Notes under the pieces: model-generated | The model's database searches: none | What the model was told of the DNA's origin: nothing | The model's input: only the letters and a program-made list of their open reading frames with translations | In this document: positions 58,218 to 64,000 of the stretch, piece by piece | Numbering within the stretch: position 1 is the stretch's first letter | Layout of the letters: each line of letters begins with the position of its first letter | Made by a program: the position numbers and the translations under genes | Source: Deltaproteobacteria bacterium Ga0077550 | GTDB lineage: Bacteria; Myxococcota_A; Polyangia; Nannocystales; Nannocystaceae | Direction of reading: 5' to 3' | Assembly: GCA_001464385.1 (NCBI GenBank) | Contig: LNFB01000191.1 | Location: 1-64,000 of the forward strand | Length of the DNA: 64,000 nucleotides

Positions 58218-60613
58218 CGCAGCGACACCTCCGCCTCGCGCATCTGCGTCCGCGCGCGATCGATCTGCCGCTGGTAGAACTGCCAGGTCTCTTCGCGGGC
58301 GCGCGCGAAGGTGTGCTCGACCGCGTAGGTCCGGGCGGCCCGCCGCATCTGCGCCAGGCGCTCGGGGTCGCGGAGCAGCGCGGCGATCCTGGCGACCCAC
58401 TGGGCGTTGTGGCCCGCGGGGAGCACGAGGCCGGTCCGCTCGTCCTCGACGATCTCCGCCGGCCCGCCGAGATCGGCGACCGCCGCCGGCGTCCCGCTCG
58501 CGAGCGACTCGAGCACCACGTTGCCGAAGGTCTCGGTGGTCGACGGGAACACGAGCAGGGTCGAGGACGCGAACGCGTCAGCGAGCTCCTCGCCGTGGAG
58601 ATAGCCGGTGAACACGACCGGCAGGCCCTCGAGCCGCTGCTCGACGACCGCCCGGTAGGGTCCGTCGCCCACGATCGCCAAGCCGACGTCGAGCCCGTGC
58701 TCCTTGCGCAGCGCCGTGAACACCGCGACCACCGCGTCGAGGTTCTTCTCCTGCGAGATCCGACCGACGTAGACGAGCACCTGTCGGTGCTCGAGCCCGC
58801 GACGCGACCAGTGGTTCTCGTCGGCGCGGCGGGGATGGAATCGTCGGGTGTCGACGCCGCGGCGGACGACGTGCACGCGCGCGGCATCGAGGCCGTACTC
58901 CGCCAGCGCGTCCTTCGTGGCGTGGCTCGGCACCGCGAGCTCGCCGAGACAGCCGTAGAACCACCCGGTGTAGCCCCGCACCAGCCGCGCGAAGCTGCGG
59001 TCCCCCATCAGGCGATACGCGAACTCGGCGACGTGGGTGTGGTACTGCCCCGCGACCGGGATGCCGAGGATCCACGCGGCGAGCAGCGCCACCAGCCCGA
59101 CGGGACCGGGCGTCGTGACGACGACCAGATCGATCTCGCGCTGATCGAGCCAGCGGAGCATCTCGACCAGGCTCGGCCAGCCGAGCTTGTACGTCGTGTA
59201 GCCCGGGATCGGGAAGCTGCCGATGCTCGGGAAGCGCACGACCTCCTCCTCGAGCGTCTCGACGCCCTCGTCGAAGCGGACGCCGCACAGGTGCACGGCC
59301 CGCCCGGCGGCGCGCAGCTCCTGGGTGAGTCGGCGCAGGCCCAGGGCCACGCCGTCGACGTTGTCGAGCGTGTCGCAGAAGATCGCGACCCGCGACTCGG
59401 CCTCGTTGGTCCCCGGCAGCGCGAGGCTGGCGTGGAGCACCTTCGCTCGGCGGCGCTCGGCGTGGAAGAAGCGGAAGCCGAAGTAGTACGGCATGTTGAA
59501 CATCAACAGCCGGATCATCGTGGGCAGCTCGTCGATGATGGGCTCGAAGTCGACCAGCTTCGCGCTCTCGCGGACCGCGTCGAAGCTCCCCCGGAACGCG
59601 CGCATGAGCGAGCCGACGATGAGCGAGTAGAGCTCCTCGTGGACCTCGGGCGTGTGGCCCTCGGCCGCGAGCCACTGGCCCGACATCGGCAGGTTGCGCT
59701 CGGCCATCGTCTCCAGCGACGCCGGCAGCAGGCGCTGGAGCACCGGCGGCAGGTCCTCGAGGCGCGCGGGGAGCATCCCCCCGCGGGCGACCTCGAGCAG
59801 GCGCGAGTACGTCTGCTTCGACCCCGCGCGGTTGCTGTGGCGGAAGTAGTTGAACGTGCCGGCGTAGGCCGTGTGCGCGTAGCTGGCCGACGTCTTGTCC
59901 CAACCGCGGACCTCGACCGCCCCACCGCGGACCGCCGCCGCGAGCGCGGCGAACGTCGGCTCGCCCACGTACTCGGTGTACGCGCGGGCGCAGGTGATCC
60001 CGCTGTGGTCGTCCGAGCCCGCGGTGATGCGCCACGTCCGACCGCTCGGGATCTCGAGCCCCGCGGTGTCGGCCCAGCGCATGATGAGGTCGCCGTCGAC
60101 CTCGCGGATCAAGTGCCGCATCAACCGCTCGTGGCTCGGGTCCTTCTGGCCGTTGATCAGCTCGACGGTGTCGAACAGCACCAGCGACTTGGCGAGCAGC
60201 GCCGGCGTGAGCCGATGGTTCACCGGCGACAGCGGGTGGGCGAGGCTGTGCAGGATGCCCTGCGCGCGGATGTACGGCACCAGCTCGTAGATGTTGGTGC
60301 GCAGCCGCTGCAGCTCGTGGTGCTGCGCCTCGGTGATGCCATAGGTCAGGACGTGGACGATGCAGCCGTTCTCGGGGAACCGCGCGGACACCTCTTCGGA
60401 CAGGAACACACCGGGGAGATCCGCGATCTCCAGACAACCATCGATCGTGTCGTGATCGGTGATCGTCACCATGGTCATGCCCCGCGCGAGCAACGACTCG
60501 TAGAGCGCCCGCGGCTCCGTGTAGCACTCCTCGACCTCGAGGGAGTCGAGGACGAAGAGCTTGAAGCGTCCCGCATACTTCGAGTGGACGTGGAGATCGA
60601 TCCGTTGACGCAT
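58214..60613 (-). CDS. PHP-type phosphoesterase fused to a GT4 glycosyltransferase
   Basis: A 799-residue two-part protein. Residues 1-280 have the PHP metal-binding set: DLHVHS (6-11), ITDHDTIDG (51-59), HPLSP (126-130) and GSDDHSG (199-205), as in histidinol-phosphatase-type and polymerase PHP domains, so a metal-dependent phosphoesterase is likely. Helices follow to about 405, then a GT4 domain: AIFCDTLDNVDGVALGLRRL, VVRRGVDTRRFHP, VYVGRISQEKN and PSTTETFGNVVLESLASG with its Glu pair. A single chain thus joins dephosphorylation to sugar transfer. It is in the middle of the operon, 63 bp after the GT gene upstream and overlapping the next gene by 4 bp. Confidence 0.93.
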   Translation of the reverse strand: MRQRIDLHVHSKYAGRFKLFVLDSLEVEECYTEPRALYESLLARGMTMVTITDHDTIDGCLEIADLPGVFLSEEVSARFPENGCIVHVLTYGITEAQHHELQRLRTNIYELVPYIRAQGILHSLAHPLSPVNHRLTPALLAKSLVLFDTVELINGQKDPSHERLMRHLIREVDGDLIMRWADTAGLEIPSGRTWRITAGSDDHSGITCARAYTEYVGEPTFAALAAAVRGGAVEVRGWDKTSASYAHTAYAGTFNYFRHSNRAGSKQTYSRLLEVARGGMLPARLEDLPPVLQRLLPASLETMAERNLPMSGQWLAAEGHTPEVHEELYSLIVGSLMRAFRGSFDAVRESAKLVDFEPIIDELPTMIRLLMFNMPYYFGFRFFHAERRRAKVLHASLALPGTNEAESRVAIFCDTLDNVDGVALGLRRLTQELRAAGRAVHLCGVRFDEGVETLEEEVVRFPSIGSFPIPGYTTYKLGWPSLVEMLRWLDQREIDLVVVTTPGPVGLVALLAAWILGIPVAGQYHTHVAEFAYRLMGDRSFARLVRGYTGWFYGCLGELAVPSHATKDALAEYGLDAARVHVVRRGVDTRRFHPRRADENHWSRRGLEHRQVLVYVGRISQEKNLDAVVAVFTALRKEHGLDVGLAIVGDGPYRAVVEQRLEGLPVVFTGYLHGEELADAFASSTLLVFPSTTETFGNVVLESLASGTPAAVADLGGPAEIVEDERTGLVLPAGHNAQWVARIAALLRDPERLAQMRRAARTYAVEHTFARAREETWQFYQRQIDRARTQMREAEVSLR

Positions 60614-60676
60614 GGTGGGATGCTCCTGGTATGGCCGACGATTGCGGCGCTCGGATGACGACAGTTGGCGATCCGG

Positions 60677-61831
60677 TCACACGGAGGTGACCTGTTCCAC
60701 GGCACGCTCGAGGACGGCGGTGATCGATCGGGCGGCGTGCCCCCACGTGAAGGCGCGCTCGAGGCGTTCGCGGCCGGCCTCGCCCGCGGCGCGGCCCAGC
60801 TCCCGATCGGCCAGCAACGCCTGCAGCCGCCGCGCAACCGCGGCCGGGTCCTCGGGCGGACACAGCCAGCCCGTGACGCCGTCCTGCACCGCATCGGCGA
60901 CGCCGCCGGATCGCCCCGCGAGCACCGGTCGGCGGCACGCGGCGGCCTCGAGCAGGGCGATGCCGAAGCCCTCGACGTCGCAGCCGCGTCGACGCGACAT
61001 CAGGGCGAAGACGTCGCACGCGTGCAGCCACGCGGCCCGCTCGTCGTCGTCGACGCGCGGGCGCCAGATCACGCGGTGAGCGACGCCGAGGCGCCGCGCC
61101 AGCGCGTGGAGACGAGCGCGATCCGGGCCGTCGCCGACCACGACGTAGCGCAGCCCCGCGGGCGCGGGCAACGTCGCGATCGCCTCCAGCACCACGTCGA
61201 TGCCCTTGTGCGGCACGAGTCGCGCGAGGCTCAGCACCAGGGGCCCACCGTGGTGCGCGCGCAGGGCCGTGCCGCGGGCCACCGCCGCGGGATCGTCGAA
61301 CACCCTCGGATCGGTGCCGTTGGCGACGACCCACGTGCGTGCCGGGTCGACGCCGAGCTCGCCCACGAGCCCACCGGTGAACCCACTGACGGCGAACACC
61401 GCGTCGGCGTGGCCCAGCACGCGGCGACGCGCGTGGTCGTACGCCACTCGCGCGACCGGCGGCCGCCACAGCAACTCGCGGCCGTGCGCCGCGATCGCGA
61501 GCCTGCCGACCCAGCCGCGCGCGCGGGCCCACGCCGCGGCTCCGGCCGTGTTCCACTGCGCGCAGAAGACCACGTCGAAGCCGCCGCGGCCGAGGCGCTC
61601 GAGCACGCGCGTCGACGCGGCGATCGGCATCGCGTCGCGTGGGCAGCGGACGCGGTGCACCGGGCAGGGGAACCGCCCGTCGTGCCGCGCGGCCCCGTCG
61701 GCGATGGGCGCGACGACCTCGACGCGGTGACCGAGCAGGGCGAGCGCACGGACCAGCTCGGCGCTGTACGTCTGGACGCCGCCGCGCTCGGGCGGGAAGT
61801 CCTGCGTCACCCACAGCACCCGCAGGCTCAT
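60677..61831 (-). CDS. Glycosyltransferase, GT4 family
   Basis: A 384-residue GT-B enzyme starting LRVLWVTQDFPPERGGVQTYSAEL, the usual start of GT4 sugar transferases. Donor-side motifs: VLSLARLVPHKGIDVVLEA, VVVGDGPDRARL and the pair in MSRRRGCDVEGFGIALLEAA, where Glu residues bind the NDP-sugar. Cytoplasmic, retaining. ATG 61831 overlaps the stop of the exporter gene by 4 bp (ATGA). Confidence 0.92.
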   Translation of the reverse strand: MSLRVLWVTQDFPPERGGVQTYSAELVRALALLGHRVEVVAPIADGAARHDGRFPCPVHRVRCPRDAMPIAASTRVLERLGRGGFDVVFCAQWNTAGAAAWARARGWVGRLAIAAHGRELLWRPPVARVAYDHARRRVLGHADAVFAVSGFTGGLVGELGVDPARTWVVANGTDPRVFDDPAAVARGTALRAHHGGPLVLSLARLVPHKGIDVVLEAIATLPAPAGLRYVVVGDGPDRARLHALARRLGVAHRVIWRPRVDDDERAAWLHACDVFALMSRRRGCDVEGFGIALLEAAACRRPVLAGRSGGVADAVQDGVTGWLCPPEDPAAVARRLQALLADRELGRAAGEAGRERLERAFTWGHAARSITAVLERAVEQVTSV

Positions 61832-64000
61832 CGCGCCCCTCTGGATCGTCGCGCTGCGACGAGCGCGATCAGTGCCGGCAACACCGCGACCGAGGCCACC
61901 CACGCCAGGGTCATGCCGAGGCCGACCGTGCGCGACAGGGACTGCAGGCCGCGGTGATTGGCGAAGAACATGCCGGCGAACCCACAGATGGTCGTCCACG
62001 ACGTCATGAACACCGCCCCGCCCGTCTCGCGGATCGTCGCCCGGAGATCGCCGTCCTCGCGATACCTCCCGATGATGTGCAGCGCGTCGTCTTGACCCAT
62101 CCCCACGATCAAGGGCAGCGCGATGACGTTGAAGAAGTCGAGCTTCCAGCCGCACGCGGTCATCAAGCCCAGTAGCCACAGCAGCGCCAGCGGGACCGTG
62201 AGGATCCCGCCGAGGAAGGCCGCCGTCCGGCGGAACGCGACGAACGAGGTCACGATCATCACCAGGGCCGCGAGCGCGAGCACGCGGGGGCCATCGGCGG
62301 CGATGGCGTCGAACACCTCGGGCAGGACGAAGAACTCGGCGGCGACCGGCACCTGGGTCGCGCCCACGGTGAGTCGCGCGTAGGCGTCGTAGATCCGCCG
62401 AGCGTTGCGGTAGTCGGCCTTCGACCCGCGGGTCCAGAGCACGGCGAACGTGCCGACGCGGCCTTGGGCGTCGGTGAACTGATCGCGGACCCACGCCGGC
62501 AGATCCTCGAGGGTGATCGCGCGGTGGCGATCGAGCTGGACCCGCCAGCGGTCGATCTCCCTGCGGGTGTCCTCGCCCAGCAACCCGCGCTTGGCCTCGA
62601 GCCGTGCGCGGAGATCGGCGATGACGAGGAGCTTCTCGGCCTGGTCGGTGGGCAGGTAGGCGAACACGCTGGTCGCGTCGGCGAAGCGATCGATGCGGAC
62701 GGCGAGTCGCTCGCGGCCGTCGGCGAGCAGATCGGCCGCGAGCGCCGGGGCGACGCGGGGCCGCTCTGCGACGCGACGCTCGAGCGCGGTGAAGCGCGGG
62801 TCGTCGAGATCGTCGTCGGCGAACTCGTCGAGCTCGTCGTCGGTGGCCTCGTCGTCGGTGGGCTCGTCGTCGGCGGGCTCGTCGAGCTCGTCCGGCGGCT
62901 CGATCGGCGGGCTGGCGGCGACGACGGGCCGTGGTGCGGACAGGCTCGCGGGATCGAGGTCCGCCGGTGGGTCCTCGGCGAGCGACGCGATGGCCTCGAG
63001 CTGGCGCCACGCCGCCTCGGCCGTCTCCGTGTCGTCGGCGAGGACGACTGCGGGCGCGACCGTCCGCATGCGCCCCACCGCGTCGCGGTAGCCGACCTGA
63101 CCGGCGGGCTCCGGTGCGCGGCGCGGGCCGAGGGCGTCGAAGTCGTACTCGAACTCGACCTCACCGACGACGCGCGCCGACGCCACGGCCGCGACACCGC
63201 CGAGGGCGACCACCGCGACCGCGATCCACCGCCACACGCGGCGCGCCGCCGGGCTCGGTGCACCCGGAGGGGCGAGCGGCGCGAAGCGCCACGGAAAGCG
63301 GCGCTCGAAGGTCAGCACGAGGGCGGGCAGGACGACCAGCGCGGCGACGAGGGCCATGACGATGCCGCCGGCCGCGATCGCGCCGAGCTGCGCGAAGCCC
63401 TGGAAGTCGGCGACCGTGAGCGATGCGAACGCCGCCGCCGTGCTCGCGGCGCCCGCCGCGGTGGCCCGCCCGCTGGTCGACAACGTCACCGCGAGCGCGG
63501 CGATCGCCTCGCGCCCCTGCCGACGCTCGTCGCGGAAGCGCGACAGCACCAGGATCCCGTAGTCGATGCCGAGGCCGAGCAGGATGGCGAAGATGAACGC
63601 GGACACCAGGTTGACGAAGCCGTACAGCGCCCACGCCAGGGCCAACGCGCCGATGACCGCGGCGAGCAGCGGCACGAACACGAACACCACCGCGCGGATG
63701 CTGGCGAAGTACAGGCCGATGCTCAGCACGAGCACCGCGCCCGCGGCCAGGTTGCCGCCGAAGACCTCGCTGCGGAGCGTGCTGACCCGCTTGGCGTGCT
63801 GCGCGTAGGCGCCGTCGAGCACCGCGGTCAGCTCGGGGTGGAAAGCCGCCGGATCGAGCGCGGCGACGCTCGCGGCGATCTCGGCCTGCAGCTGCGACGC
63901 CGCCTCGATGTCCGTCGGCGGCGCCACCGGCCGCGCGCGCACGACCATGATGCGACCGTCGTCGGCCTCGTCGAACTCGGCGAAGTCCCGGCGCTCGACG
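61828..64000 (-). CDS. RND/MMPL family exporter (partial, continues beyond the window)
   Basis: At least 723 residues; the frame is open to base 64000, and the Met at 63948 is internal, so the N-terminus lies outside. Two membrane halves are seen, each a block of helices: GLGIDYGILVLSRFRDE in the first and GMGQDDALHIIGRYRED in the second, the Asp motifs that carry protons in RND-type transporters. Between them lies a periplasmic region with an acidic low-complexity stretch (about 30 residues, mostly Asp/Glu/Ala/Pro). MMPL-type members export lipids or glycolipids. Being first in the operon, it may export or help place the product of the downstream glycosyltransferases. Confidence 0.88.
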   Translation of the reverse strand, partial: VERRDFAEFDEADDGRIMVVRARPVAPPTDIEAASQLQAEIAASVAALDPAAFHPELTAVLDGAYAQHAKRVSTLRSEVFGGNLAAGAVLVLSIGLYFASIRAVVFVFVPLLAAVIGALALAWALYGFVNLVSAFIFAILLGLGIDYGILVLSRFRDERRQGREAIAALAVTLSTSGRATAAGAASTAAAFASLTVADFQGFAQLGAIAAGGIVMALVAALVVLPALVLTFERRFPWRFAPLAPPGAPSPAARRVWRWIAVAVVALGGVAAVASARVVGEVEFEYDFDALGPRRAPEPAGQVGYRDAVGRMRTVAPAVVLADDTETAEAAWRQLEAIASLAEDPPADLDPASLSAPRPVVAASPPIEPPDELDEPADDEPTDDEATDDELDEFADDDLDDPRFTALERRVAERPRVAPALAADLLADGRERLAVRIDRFADATSVFAYLPTDQAEKLLVIADLRARLEAKRGLLGEDTRREIDRWRVQLDRHRAITLEDLPAWVRDQFTDAQGRVGTFAVLWTRGSKADYRNARRIYDAYARLTVGATQVPVAAEFFVLPEVFDAIAADGPRVLALAALVMIVTSFVAFRRTAAFLGGILTVPLALLWLLGLMTACGWKLDFFNVIALPLIVGMGQDDALHIIGRYREDGDLRATIRETGGAVFMTSWTTICGFAGMFFANHRGLQSLSRTVGLGMTLAWVASVAVLPALIALVAARRSRGAR

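Overview
The window is very GC-rich DNA with densely packed genes and almost no intergenic space. It looks like a myxobacterium, most likely of the Nannocystis/Plesiocystis group. The main clues are many lipoproteins with long Ser/Thr/Asp/Gly linkers after the lipobox, three proteins with MYXO-CTERM tails (Cys-rich motif, one hydrophobic helix, Arg cluster), a run of eukaryotic-type Ser/Thr kinases, and a MopE-like calcium-binding repeat protein. The taxonomic call is inference from these features. I saw no rRNA, tRNA or CRISPR array.

Layout. 1-5932: the end of a lectin-like protein, a large lipoprotein, and a coupled pair made of an LPMO-like MYXO-CTERM protein and an 823-aa protein of unknown function. 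5971-16056: three Ser/Thr kinases, two of them kinase-TM-TPR paralogues flanking a secreted GH13 alpha-amylase lipoprotein. 16123-22897: Spo0M/arrestin-like protein, Cys-rich lipoproteins, aspartate kinase, rhomboid protease and a secreted alpha/beta hydrolase. 22938-27426: a tight five-gene operon (crotonase, acyl carrier protein, AMP-dependent acyl ligase, diacylglycerol-kinase-like lipid kinase, SDR) that looks like an undescribed acyl/lipid pathway. 27630-30957: hybrid histidine kinase, an Rpn/YhgA-like PD-(D/E)XK protein, three iterated hairpins and the C-terminal remnant of a VOC/PhnB-like gene. 30977-34787: a translationally coupled unit of secreted protein, ECF sigma factor with a transmembrane and periplasmic tail, and beta-helix lipoprotein. 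35322-36240: a VapBC-type toxin-antitoxin module flanked by two copies of the 3' end of the neighbouring protease gene. 36189-44989: subtilisin-like protease, TPR protein, acyl-CoA synthetase, six-Cys repeat MYXO-CTERM protein, amino acid permease and a glycan-binding-like lipoprotein. 45015-53083: a probable phosphate-scavenging locus (lipin-like phosphatase lipoprotein, phosphate-selective porin, two Tat-exported PhoD phosphatases). 54583-64000: a glycan-assembly operon read leftward (RND/MMPL exporter, four glycosyltransferases, one fused to a PHP phosphoesterase, and a Wzx-like flippase), joined mostly by ATGA overlaps.

The genes of the last operon and of the 22938-27426 operon very probably work together within each operon. 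The kinases, histidine kinase, tethered sigma factor and rhomboid suggest much signalling from the envelope. Many small Cys-rich lipoproteins have no recognisable function.
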